From assembly GCA_037176725.1 (NCBI GenBank), contig JAZBRS010000020.1, positions 91,706,001 to 91,770,000 of the forward strand: 64,000 bases of DNA. Reading direction: 5' to 3'. Of the stretch, positions 20,501 to 30,800 are shown piece by piece. The position numbers and the translations under genes are program-made. Under the pieces are notes generated by a model. It was not told the origin of the DNA. It saw nothing but the letters and a program-made list of their open reading frames with translations, and searched no databases. This DNA is from Posidonia oceanica (Eukaryota; Streptophyta; Magnoliopsida; Alismatales; Posidoniaceae). Numbering within the stretch: position 1 is the stretch's first letter; every line of letters starts with the position of its first letter.

Positions 20501-23500
20501 ATTAATCTACTGTAGGACTTGAAAGTAAATAAGAGAAGCTACTGGACTAGAAATAAATGAAATTAAAACTATTTGAACTACAGATGGATTAAAACGTAGT
20601 AAACGTAAATGACAGATATTTAATGCAATGCAATAAAGTTTTAAATCAGATTTAAATCAAACTTAAACCAACCAAGGACCTAAAAGTAATAACTAAAACT
20701 TAACAGAATTATTTCAATGCATGCATCTAAACTATATTCAAGTTTTAAAAAACAAAAAATAACTACACAGTGCGTCGTCTTCTTCCTCCCACGCACCCGT
20801 TACTGTGCTGCTGTGGAGGAGCAGCGGAGGAGAGGCGGCGCGCGGCGGCGCAACGCCGCGGAGGGGTCTGCGGCGGTTCTGGGCACGCGGCAGGGTAGCC
20901 CAGAGGCAAGCGGAGGCGGTGCGACGGTCCAGAGGGCGCGGCAAGCGCCGACGGCGGCAGACGCGGTCGGAGGAGCTGTGAACTCCGACGAGGCCCAGAA
21001 ATGTGCACAAAGCCCCAAAAAATCCGAAAAAATATGAGAAACGACGACATTCAAGCAAGGAACCTTGTGGCATATTAAAATATCTATTACGATGGCCGCA
21101 GAAGGCCAGCAACACCAGTGGGTTGAGGTTGGCCGACGGTGGCTCGCTGCGACGCTTGGAGGGGCCGGAGGACGAGCGGATTGCGGCGTCATGCTCCACA
21201 CATGCTGGTGGAGCTCCAAGTATGCCCAGAAGCGAAATGCGGTGGCCAGAGGGTGATCTGGATTTTTTGGGTGGAGGTTATGGTGGCCGAGGTCGTCCCG
21301 GTGATGTGCGGCGCTCCGGGCCAAGGCGAAGGTGGCTCTGGATTGGTGGAGGTCCCAGAAGTGTAGTGGAGGGGTTTGATTGGGGTTTCGGGGCTTCTGG
21401 AGGGCTGGTGGGAGTTTTAGGAATTTTGGGCAGAATCTGGATGCATGTGTTTGTAGTGGTTCTTGGGAGTTGTAGGGCGCGTGAGGGTGAACTATTGGGT
21501 GGCTTGGGAAGGTGGGAGCTCAGCGAGTGGGCTGGTGAATTTTGGGGGACTTCTGGTGGCTGTGGTTGTGGATTTTCAGTGATGAAGGTGGTTCTGGAAG
21601 TGTTGGGTGCTGAAGGGTTTGAGAGGCGATTCTGGGTGAATTCGGTGGTGTTTCTTGGGTCTAGAAGGAGCACGAGGAAGGTGGTTGTTCTGGGTTTCAA
21701 GGTGTATGAGCATGTGTCTATTCTGGAGTCAAAAAATCTTGTTTTGATCTCCCTTCTTTCCACTGATTTGAATGTGGTCAAGGGTCAAAGAAATGGGTCT
21801 TCTGCAGGGCATGGAGGGGATGGGAAATTCTGGTCTTCGGCCACAAGACATGGGAGGAGGCTGGGAAGTCATGGGTGTCAAGCAAGGTTTGAAAAAATGG
21901 AGGAGAATCACGGGGGGAAGGAGTCTGTCGTTTTTGCCTGAGAGGAGAAGAAGAAGAGAAGAAGAAGAAAAGAAGGAAGAAGTGGGCTGGGCCTTGATGT
22001 GGAAAAGAAAGAAGACAAAAAGGAAAAGAAGAGGAGGAAGGGGAGTGGGCCGGACCAAATGTGGAAAGGAAAAAAGGAAAAAAATAAAAGGGAAAGGAAA
22101 GGAGGAAGAAAAGAAGGAGAAAAAGAAGAAAAAGAAGAAGAAAAAGAAAATGAATTTGGGTTTTGATTTTTTTAGTTGGATTTGTTTTAGAGTTTTAAGT
22201 AATTATTTTTAGGTTTTCCTTTTAAGTATTCTTTTTAAGTTTGTTAATAGTTTTTTAAGTTTTTTCCTTGATTGTTTTAATTGTTTAGATTTTCTTCTTG
22301 ATTTAAGTTTTCAATTTTAAGTTTGTTAATTGTTTTTAAAGTTTTTTAATTTGATTAAGTTTTTTAATTTGATTAAGTTTGTTGATTGTTTTTAAGTTTT
22401 TTAATTTGTTTAAGTTTTTGATTGGTTTTATCATTTTTTTCTTCTTCTTCCTTTGATTAATTGCTTTTTTGTGAAAAAATTTTTTTAATTAGGGTCTTTG
22501 ATTGTTTTTGTTATGCTTTTTCTTTTCTTTTTTTAGTTGTTTTTGGTTTGTTCTTTTTTTTTTCCTGATTGTCCTCTAAGCTTTTTAATTGTTTCCCTTA
22601 AACTTTTGATTTGCCTTTCTTAATTATTTTCTTAAACTTTTTTAATTGTTTTGATTATTTAAGTTTGTTTCTTTTGATTTTAAGTTTGTTAGTTGTTTTA
22701 GTTTTCTTTTGATGGTTTTAACGTTTTTGATTGAATTTTTAGATCGTTTTTTAAGGGTTTTGAATGATTTTTCTTATGTTTGCTTCTTTAATTGTTTTTA
22801 ATGGGTTTTGATTTGTTTTAATTGTCTTTAAGTTTTTAAATTTGTTTTTTAATTGTTTTAAGTCTTGAAATTTGATTTTTAATTGTTTTGAGTCGTTTTT
22901 AAGTCTTTTAGTTTGTTTTTAATTAGTTTTAATTATTTTTGGGTTGTTTTGATTCGTTTTTAATTAGATTTTCTTTTGAATTATTTTTAGGTGTTTGATT
23001 TATTTTTCTGGTTGGATTTTTCTCTTTAGTTGTTTTAAGAAGTGTTAAATGGGGCTAATGATGAGTTTAGAGAAGGAGGAAGAAGAAGAAAGGGGGAGAA
23101 TAGGGAGGAAAGAGAAAAGGATAATCAGGAGAGAGAAAAGAATAATCAGGAGAGAGAAAAAGATAATCAGGAGAGATAGGGAGGATAAAGACCTGAATTT
23201 GTAGGGGTTTTGTGCAGGTGTGTGAGCTAGGATTCTAGGGTTTGACCTAGGGTTTAATCTAGGGTTTTCTATGATTTTAGATGGGATTTTGAAGGGTTTT
23301 TAGAAGGTTTAGGGTTTAGGGTTTTGAGAGAGTTTTGGTTTAGGGTTTTGAGATGGGTCTTGGCTTAGGGTTTGGAATGGGTTTCAAGATTGTTTTACCT
23401 AGGTTTTCTAGGGTTTTTGGATGGTTTTCTAGGTTGAAGAAAGGATGGGTTTTCCTAGGATTTTTGTGTAGTTTTCTAGGTTGAAGAAAGATTGGTTTTC

Positions 23501-23660
23501 CTAGAGTTTTTGTGTAGTTTTCTAGGTTGAAGAAATTTTTGTTTTGATGTGATTTTGGTTTAGAAAATGGGTGTGATTTTGGGTTTGCTTTAGGTGTTGG
23601 TTTAGAAGCCACTAGAGAGAGAGATCCACTAATTCAGCTTGTCAAAATGGGGTGTCAACA
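17531..23660 (-). repeat. 3' LTR of element B (6.1 kb)
   Basis: It starts TGTTGACACCCCATTTTG at 23660 and ends GGGATTACTACA at 17531 (minus strand). Order along the LTR: TTAGGG-like G+T-rich part (23200-23600), four short GAGAGAAAAGGATAATCAG repeats (23108-23195), a T-rich tract with recurrent TTAAGTTTG (22160-23040), a purine block (21940-22150), a GC-rich segment (20770-21900), a 1.3 kb stretch with a recurrent GGACCTAAATGCAA motif (19190-20560), a 30-base minisatellite (about 18235-18420), the shared LTR block (17851-17952) and the primer-site echo (17696-17705). The 312-residue frame at 21003-21941 and the 191-residue frame at 18074-18649 are incidental. Confidence 0.92.
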
Positions 23661-23732
23661 GATGCCCCTCCCTGAACGAGGTCAAGGGGACCGAGGCCGC
23701 TGCTTAGGGTTGACAAGACACCCCATTTGACC
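23661..23732 (-). promoter_or_regulatory. Polypurine tract and stem-loop arm of element B
   Basis: Minus strand: AGGGAGGGG then CATC directly before the 3' LTR. The upstream arm at 23732-23708 reads GGTCAAATGGGGTGTC then TTGTCAACC. It is complementary over about 15 bases (one bulge) to the LTR start at 23660-23641, so the tract lies in the loop. This is the best-paired of the three examples in the window. Confidence 0.8.
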
Positions 23733-24171
23733 GGAGAGCCAAATGCTTTTGGCGTGAGCCACTTATTCGGCGGATGCACCAAAAATTGCGACCCAATGCC
23801 GAAATGCTAGATGCAGGATGCAGATGCAGATGTTGATGGAATGCAATGTATGTAAATGCGATGCAATGCTGATGATGCAATGCAATTAGTCTAGCATGCA
23901 ATGTTATAAAAATGAAGTGCAGAATTGATGCAAAAGGATGCTAAGAGAAACTGTGATGCAAAGCGAAAATTTGGCAGCTAGCCCAAAACTCGCGCAACAA
24001 AGAGGGAAAAAGGGGCAGCCTGTCCCCGCCCGAGGGAGCAAGCAAGGCAGCTAGGGCCGCGCAGCAGGGGGCAAACAAGAACAAAAGAGGTGCGAGAGGA
24101 GAGGGGCACCTTCTCTTATCACGGAGGCATGCGAGACTTCGTCCTCCTGGAACAAAGTTGCGCGAAGGAAG
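23733..24171 (-). other. 3' noncoding region of B between array and polypurine tract
   Basis: No gene is seen. It contains the block conserved with A and C (23753-23785, GAGCCACTTATTCGG and GGATGCACC), GATGCA-rich sequence (23810-23890) and a stretch similar to A's 16440-16560 (GAGCAAGCAAGGCAGC, GAGAGGGGCACC). Confidence 0.55.
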
Positions 24172-25317
24172 TGATAAGATATCGGACTTATTGGCTGGAG
24201 AGCGATAGTTTACGGTCCTATCAACCGGAAGCGATAGTTTATGGTCCTATCAACCGGAGGCGATAGTTTACAGTCCTATCAATCGAAAAGAGTGATAGTT
24301 ACTGGATATTAGCCGGAAAATATGATTGCGCAAGATAGTTTCGGATATCAGCCGGAGAGCGATAGTTTATGGTCCTATCAACCGGAAGGGATAGTTTTCG
24401 GTCCTATCAACCGGAGGTGATAGTTTACGGTCCTATCAATTGGAAGCGATAGTTTACGGTCCTATCAACCGGAAGCGCAATCATGAGTGATAGTTATTGG
24501 ATATCAGCCAGAAAATGCAAATGACCGCGATAGTTTTGGATATCAGCCGAAGAGAGATAGTTTATGGTCCTATCAACTGGAAGCAATAGTTTACGGTCCT
24601 ATCAACCGGAGGCGATAGTTTACGGTCCTATCAACCAGAAGCGATAGTTTACGGTCCTATCAACCGGAAGCGATAGTTTACGGTCCTATCAACCGGAAGT
24701 GATAGTTTACGGTCCTATCAACCGGAAAGGGCGTTTGCGAGTGATAGTTACTGGATATCAGCCGGAAAACACAACTGCAGGTGATAGTTTTGGATATCAG
24801 CCAAAGAGAGATGAGTTTTGGATCATCAGCCAAAGAGCGATAGTTTACGGTCCTATCAATTGGAAGCGATAGTTTATGGTCCTATCAACCGGAAGCGATA
24901 GCTTATGGTTCTATCAACTGGAAAGGTGCAGTTGTGAGTGATAGTTACTGGATATCAGCCAAAAGAGTGATGAGTTTCGGATCATCAGCCAAGAGAGTGA
25001 TGAGTTTCGGATCATCAGCTGAAGAGAAATGAATTGATAAGATGCCGAACTTAACAGCCAGGAAGTGATGATTAACAGTCATCAACTGGAAGCAATAGTT
25101 TACGGTCCTATCAATCGGAAGTGATAGTTTACTGTCCTATCAATCGGACAGGTGATGCTTAATGGCCATTAGCCGGAAAGGTGATGTTTAACGGCCATCA
25201 GCCGGAAAGGTGATGTTTAACGGCCATCAGCCGAAAAGGAGATTGATTGATAAGATGACGGACTTATCAGCCGGGAAGGTGATTGATTGATAAGATGACA
25301 GACTTATCAGCCAGGAA
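24172..25317 (-). repeat. Hairpin repeat array of B
   Basis: About 35 stem-loop units of mixed types with 10-25 base linkers containing AACCGGAAGC or AGCCGGAAA. Minus-strand sense types: GATAG-GACCGTAAA-CTATC (most common, about 29-base period), GATA-TCCAGTAAC-TATC, GATGA-TCCGAAAC-TCATC, GATG-GCCGTTAAA-CATC and GATAAG-TCCGTCAT-CTTATC. The stems differ but pair in each type, and the loop keeps CCG followed by A-rich bases. It has the same position and logic as the arrays of A and C. Confidence 0.88.
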
Positions 25318-25394
25318 GATTGGAGCCCGTGACATCCAAGTATATCAACGGGGAAAGATAGGACATGATACCACAGGACATCTAAAAAAAGATG

Positions 25395-25421
25395 CCCCTG
25401 GTATCAGGATGATACCAGGGG
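25395..25421 (-). repeat. Perfect 11-base-pair stem-loop
   Basis: CCCCTGGTATC (25395-25405), loop AGGAT, GATACCAGGGG (25411-25421). The same stem-loop is in A (16323-16352, one mismatch) and, decayed, in C (48692-48714). It separates the array of B from the plant mobile domain frame. Confidence 0.85.
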
Positions 25422-25800
25422 ACAGCCGAAGCGCCCCTAGCATCGAAAAGCAAAGGATAGACAAAACTAATGTGTTCGTCAAATGAGTAGTTTGGGGTAC
25501 TAGCCCCGCGGAGACTCGGCTGGGGACACTTGGTGGCTTGACTTGATGGCATGGGTCTATAGAGATTCTGGCACCCAGATTGATTGCTGAGGACTTTCTT
25601 ACATCATTTTAGCAGCAAGTCTGGCCAGAGGCCTCAAGATATGGTTGGCAAGGATTATGAAATGCATTAAGTAATCTTGAAGTGCAAGCAGACAGCACAA
25701 AACACTTTTGCATTGATAGAACTGTTGATTACACGCTTGTGGTAGGCCAAAGGTACAGCATAACTTGAAAGGAAACTAAACTAGCAGCTGCATAAGTGCC
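25422..25800 (-). other. Spacer between mobile-domain frame and hairpins of B
   Basis: Unique-looking sequence of about 380 bases with no repeat and no recognised domain. It is the 3' flank of the plant mobile domain frame, which ends at 25801. Confidence 0.4.
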
Positions 25801-27002
25801 CTAGCCGGTTCGAGCCTTCTTTAACTTCCTGGAGTCAGGGAATAGGGGGCCGCCTAGCAGGATTTCATTGATGGGCTAGTGCTCTTGCACCTCGGTCACG
25901 TACTCAGGGGTGCATCCTATGCCTCTCGCAGCTGCGATGTCTGTTGATCACACTCCATATTGCATTAGATTGGCCAGCTCCTTTGTTGCAGCAGTTGTAC
26001 TGAGGGGATATGTCTGAAGAAGCTTAGGCACTGTGCTGCCAACGAAGGTGCCCTACCGGAAGCCAAACTGGCGCATGACCCTGATAGGGTGGTATTCCAC
26101 ACCCGTAGTGAATCTTGGTAGCACAATCAGCCGCATGTTGCGTGTGTTGAAGAAGACAGTGAATGGTTCGGCTGCGTAGGGGATGATACACCAGGTTACT
26201 GCGTCATCCGTCAGCTCTGATAGCTTCTTGTATTCTTCCTTGATGCTCTTGATTGTCTTGGCTTGGCCGCTGTTGCAGTAAGCTTCAAAAGCATGCACTG
26301 GGGGCGCAGAAGGTTCATCTCTAAGTGTACGGCTAGCTAGACCTGTATAAGTGCTCCGCAGCCATGGAAGTGGCGGTAGCGATGTGAGACGCGGTCCAGC
26401 CCGTGATATGTCTCTGCCAGAACAACCAGTGCCAGGTCTATCTACCGGGTCACCATAGAAAGTGCTATTTCAGCGATCTCGATGGCCACTGTCAGTCGAC
26501 CATGAGTAAAGATCAGCTCGCCTAGGAAACGGGTGACAAATCCTCGGAGCCACAGTTCGTCTCCGAGTTCAGCGCGCTTTCCCATAGTATCATCAAAGTA
26601 TGCTAGGCGAAGCAAGGGCGTGAGCCCACTGGTACAGATCAGTCTTTGCTGGCAGCATCGAGTAGAGAGCCTAGTCAGTTGGCTCAAGACTGCAATGTAT
26701 CCATCACACCTCATGAAGATAGGTGGTCCCATGATCTTGGAGAAGCCGCAGATCCAGCGCACTTCTTCCAGTGTGGGTGTTAGTTCAGTTCTGCTAAAGC
26801 GGAAGACATGGTGCGTCGGTTTCCAGAACCTTGCAGCAGCGCACAGAAGATGGCGGCTCACTTCTACATTAGCGGCCTTCAGTAGCTTGGTTGGAATGCC
26901 CCATAGGCGCAGCTTTTCGCAGTCATCTTTGGTGAGCTTGCCAATCCACTCTCGCAAGGTCTCAGAGCAGTGCGGCAGGGTCACTAGAGTAGGGAAACCC
27001 AT
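25801..27002 (-). pseudogene. Plant mobile domain (PMD) protein frame carried by element B
   Basis: A roughly 400-residue frame downstream of pol, same strand. The first 186 residues (27002-26442) include LWGIPTKLLKAANVEVS, FWKPTHHVFRF, ELTPTLEEVRWICGF and GDELWLRGFVTRFLG. The C-terminal part (26298-26053) has DDAVTWCIIPY and ends VEYHPIRVMRQFGFR, the hallmark end of the plant mobile domain (PF10536: E/Y-H-x-x-R-V-x-R-Q-F-G), seen in plant MAIN/MAIL1 proteins and in some Ty3-gypsy and Mutator elements. Between the parts the frame continues as VVLAETYHGLDR and FHGCGALIQV, broken by two TAG stops and one shift near 26310; further stops lie below 26053, and the frame ends with TAG at 25801. The role in the element is unknown. 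PMD proteins of the host act in silencing and genome stability, so a counter-silencing or targeting role is only a guess. Confidence 0.8.
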
Positions 27003-28394
27003 TACACAAACTGCAGGATGTAGGCAGATGGCTGTTGCAGAATCTTCAGGTATCTATTACCAAGACTGTAGATCATCAAATTTCATACAGGCACATAATC
27101 ACTGACTGAAAGCAAATTCTGAAGCTGGTAAAGCAGTTCAACATATTTAGTAGTAAACATTCAGAACATAGCAATTAAGCACATATAAGTGGGGGATTCT
27201 GTTGGCATGGGGGCGGGGATTGGCAGGAATTCTGGACCAGCGTAGCTCGATGATGCCAATGCGTGCTGAGTAGGAGTACTGCCTCAGTGCTAGAGCAAGT
27301 TTTGCAGGGCGGAATGATTAGAGGGAGAGGAGATGATTGGAGATACAGATGTATGCATGATTTATGATTGGTGTAGTTTGCCCTCAGCATACGGAGTGCC
27401 TTGGTGCCTGATGTATAGGAAAGGAGCAATCCCTAACTCACTGGACTTTGCTCAGACTCCTAACTTGTTGGTGGCACTCTAGGAAAGGGTGTTGGTGATG
27501 TTTGGTGGTGGTATAGAGAGGACAGGCTCCATGACAAACTCTTAAGGACTTACACCTACTCTTTTCCTTTTTCTTGTCTCTTTTACTTCTATATAGGGGT
27601 GCAGGGCTCTGCCCATCCCTGTCTTAGAGACAAGGAGGACCTAGCTTGACTTTTGACTCTTCTCTAGGGTAGGTGAAAGGTGCGGGATTACTCTACTTGC
27701 CTTCATTTTTGGAGTTGACTTTTGCTTTTCCTTTTTTTCTTTTCTATCATTCTCTTTTCTTTCTTTTCTATCATTCTCTTTTTTTCTTTTTCTTTTCTTC
27801 TTTCCTTCTCTCTTTCTCCTCTTTATTTATTTTATTTTTTTTTTCAAGCTTGCAGGTCTCTGCTATCCCTACCCTAGAGGAAATGGGTGCCTGGCTTTTT
27901 GAGACATGGGGGATAGGATCTTCGGGTGTGAACTTTGACTCTCTCCTTTTTTCTATCCTTTTCTTGTACATCCAGGCCTAGACATGTGTTCTCTTCTGGC
28001 TAACGCCTAGTATTTTTCTAGGAGTGTAAGTCCTTAAGTGTTTGGGCATTTTGCCCACTTACTGAGTGGTGGCTCCCTCACTAGTTAAGACATCTACGTA
28101 GTGTCAGGTGAGGTCGAGAGACTCCTTCCATAGTAGGCAAGCGCTTCCGGTTTTCATACCGGGCAATATGCAATGCAAGATTTAAGAGGATGACGATGAT
28201 GATTATAAAAGGGATAAAGGACGGAACATACGGGAATGCAGTGACAAAAATGCAGAAGATAGGGCAAAGTGATGTATGAAGATGTACAGGGGTAATGATG
28301 GGGGAGATAGGACGAAAAGAGGGATGGAAGCATGCAAGGGGTGGGAGTACAAGAGGTGGGACAGAGAAGAAGGATCTGCAATGGTTGCTCCGGG
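27003..28394 (-). other. Spacer between pol and the PMD frame of B
   Basis: No domain was recognised on either strand. It holds a pyrimidine-rich block on the plus strand (27720-27845, TTTTCTTTT-type), which is a purine block in the element's sense, plus roughly 1 kb of ordinary sequence. Frames at 27175-27429 and 27673-27981 are incidental. It might contain a promoter or splice signal for the PMD frame, but I see nothing decisive. Confidence 0.45.
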
Positions 28395-29560
28395 CTACTG
28401 ATAGTACTTCTTGAGGTAGCACAAGTTGACCGGCTCGGACTGCTCGACCTAGTCCATGTCCTCAAGAGTTACAGCACTGCCCGAGAAGATCTATTTGACC
28501 ACAAAGCGGCCACGCCAGTTAGGTCGGAATTTGCCTCGACCGTCAGGTAAATGAATGGTGTGCAGAACGAGATCTCCTGGCTGGAAGCTTCTGGGCTGGA
28601 CTTTCTTCAAGAATGCTCTAGCCATCCGCTTCTGGTAACAGTGAGCATTGTGCATAGCTTGTAATCTGTGCTCATCAATCAGATTCAGTTGGATGCAGTA
28701 GTCTTCGGCCCATTTTGCCTCTTCCAACTCAGCTTCTCGTAGGATCCGCAGTGAGGGGATCTCTACTTCGACAGGTAACACCGCTTCCATGCCGTACACT
28801 AGAGAGTACGGGGTGGCTCCCGTTGAGGTCCGGATTGATGTCCGGTACGCCCAGAGCACGTACGGGAGCTTGTCATGCCAATCCTTATGGGTTTCTGCCA
28901 TCTTCTTCATGATTTTGACGATGTTTTTGTTAGCAGACTCCACTGCTCCGTTCATCTGCGGCCGATAAGGCGAGGACCTGTGATGCTTGATCTTGAGACT
29001 CTACAGGTACTCCTCGGTCCTTTTGGCAATGAAGTTCGTGCCGTTATCAGAGATGATAGAGTGCGGGACCCCGTATCGGGCAATGATATTATTCCTGATA
29101 AACTTTTCTGTTGCCACAGCGGTGACTGCTTATAAGAGGCTGCTTCCACCCACTTAGTAAAGTAGTCAATCACCACCAGGATGAAGTGATGACCGTTCGA
29201 AGCAGCAGGGTGTATTGCGCCAATGACGTCGATTCCCTAGGTGGAGAAAGGCCATGGCGAAGACATGTTATGCAGCTATTGTGGGGGGGCCTTGATGAAG
29301 TTACCATGGATCTGGTAGTTGTGGCATTTACGCACAAACCGGCAGCAGTCTGCTTCCATGGTCAGCCAGAAATAGCCTTGGAGCATGATCTTCTTGGCTT
29401 GGAGGACGCTGTTCATGTGCAGGCCACAGGTCCCTGCATGCACTTGAAGCATCAGTGTGTCAGCCTCCGACTTGTTCAGGCAGCGTAATAGCATCTGATT
29501 ATATGATCTTTTGTATAGCTGCCCTGCCCCTAACACATACTTCGACGCCAGATGCGCCAA
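28395..29560 (-). pseudogene. int: Integrase of element B
   Basis: The zinc-binding part HAGTCGLHMNSVLQ...CC..FVRKCHNYQIHGN ends the preceding frame; the last zinc-ligand cysteine is tyrosine (TAC). The core follows: GIDVIGAIHP (first catalytic Asp, codon 29230-29228), VVIDYFTKWVEAASY, a shift near 29130, then SDNGTNFIAKRTEEYL (second Asp, 29048-29046), and MNGAVESANKN (Glu, 28940-28938). The C-terminal part has LPYVLWAYRTSIRTSTGATP, SLVYGMEAVLPVEVEIPS, FQPGDLVL and GKFRPNWRGRFVV, ending LKKYYQ and TAG at 28397-28395. All three D,D,E residues survive. Breaks: TAG for Trp before GIDVIG, a TAG after EEYL, one frameshift and the lost Cys. No chromodomain is visible, as expected for the Tat lineage. 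Confidence 0.9.
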
Positions 29561-29739
29561 AGTTCTCTTATCTGCTGCTGTGGTGCCAGGTGGAAGGCTA
29601 CCGGACTCCAAGAAAGCCTTAATGTCATGATACCATAGCCGCTCTTCTGCTGGATCTGCCTCCTCTATGTTCATACAATGTGCGGGCTGCTCTATGTAGG
29701 TAACTGATACATCTACTGCACTATCTTCAGGTATACTGA

Positions 29740-30160
29740 GCCAGGATGCCAGGGTTGCTAGTGCGTCTGCATATGCGTTCTTTGCTCTGTTCATATATGT
29801 GAAGCAGATACTCCTAAATTCTTCCATTAGCTTCAGTAGATGTTCGTGATATGGCACAAGTTTTGGATCTTTTGTCTTCCAGTCGCCATTCACTTGAGAG
29901 ATCACCAGCATGGCATCGCCGTGCACATGCAGCTTCTGTGCCTTATGCTCGAGGGCGACTTTCAATCCCAAGATGCATGCTTCATATTCCACTTCATTGT
30001 TTGTGCATGTGAAAGTCAGCTTCCTCGCAAAAGGAATCATCTGTCCCTGGGGCATGGTCAGCACTGTGCCTACGCCTCGGCCCTTCTTGTTGACAGCGCC
30101 ATCAAAGTACAGTGGCCATTCCTCTTGGTCCATAGGGTCTTTCTCCTCAGAGTCCTCCAT
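29740..30160 (-). CDS. Archaeal-type RNase H (second RNase H) of element B
   Basis: A roughly 140-residue domain at the start of an uninterrupted 294-codon frame (30160-29276) that runs on into the integrase zinc-binding part. Acidic residues of the RNase H fold: LYFDGAVN (D20), NNEVEYEA (E58), HVHGDAMLV (D82) and KNAYADALATLAS (D132). This is the extra RNase H typical of Tat/Ogre-type elements, thought to have replaced the original domain in degrading RNA of the RNA:DNA hybrid. It keeps all four residues although its neighbours are broken. It is part of the pol polyprotein, so the ATG at 30160 is not a true start. Confidence 0.88.
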
Positions 30161-30193
30161 TGCAAAGAGAATGTCCTCATCAGGGAACTGCGT

Positions 30194-30800
30194 TTAGAGT
30201 GGCTGGTATTCAGGCAAAGGAAAATCAGCAAGGTGATCTGCCATGGCCTGGCCCTTCATGGATTTCTGTGTGACGAAGGTGATGTCGTACTGAGATAACA
30301 ACACCTGCCACTTGACACATCTGCTCACCATAGCCAGCTTTTGAAAGAGGAACTTGATAGGATCATGCCGGCATAAGAGCTGAACTGGGCATGCCATCAT
30401 ATAGTGCCTTAGTTTCTGTGCAGCCCAGACAAGGGATAAGCAGATCTTCTCTAATGTGCTGTACCTGGCCTCGCATTCATTAAACTTCTTGCTCAGGTAA
30501 TAAATGGCGTGCTCCTTTCTACCGGATTCGTCATGTTGGCCCAAGATAGGACCCATGGAATGCTGTGTGGTAGAAAGGTAGAGAAGCAAAGGTCTCCCTG
30601 GCGTGGGGGGAACCAGGACAGGAGGTTTGATTAGGAGCTGCTTGATTTTATCAAATGCAGCCTGGCACTCCTCGCTCCAGTTGATTTGTGCATTCTTCTT
30701 CAGGAGCTTGAATATGGGTTCACAGATGGGCGTAAGCTGTGCAATGAAGCGACTAATGTATTGTAAACGCCCAAGTAGGCCTCGGACCTCCTTTTCAATC
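30194..30800 (-). pseudogene. Degenerate Ty3-type RNase H of element B
   Basis: Same frame as the second RNase H but separated by a stop at about 30191-30193. Recognisable family words: AFDKIKQLL, PPTPGRPLLLYLSTTQHSMG, KEHAIYYLSKKFNECEARYS and LEKICLSLVWAAQKLRHYM. The usual first catalytic Asp (in E-T-D-A-S) is absent, LYLSTTQ standing in its place, and the later T-D-H is replaced by RHD. This is a catalytically worn RNase H/connection domain, as expected where a second RNase H is present. A frameshift near 30805 joins it to the RT. Confidence 0.85.

Noticed and set aside
21003..21941. 312-codon plus-strand frame, and a similar one at 61417-62136
   Set aside because: Both lie in B's LTRs, antisense to the element, in low-complexity Gly/Arg/Lys-rich sequence; the two copies differ by frame breaks and match no family I know.
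23306..23335. TTTAGGG words resembling plant telomere repeats (also 63264-63290)
   Set aside because: Only about two tandem copies, in the same LTR position in both B copies; explained by G+T-rich LTR sequence.
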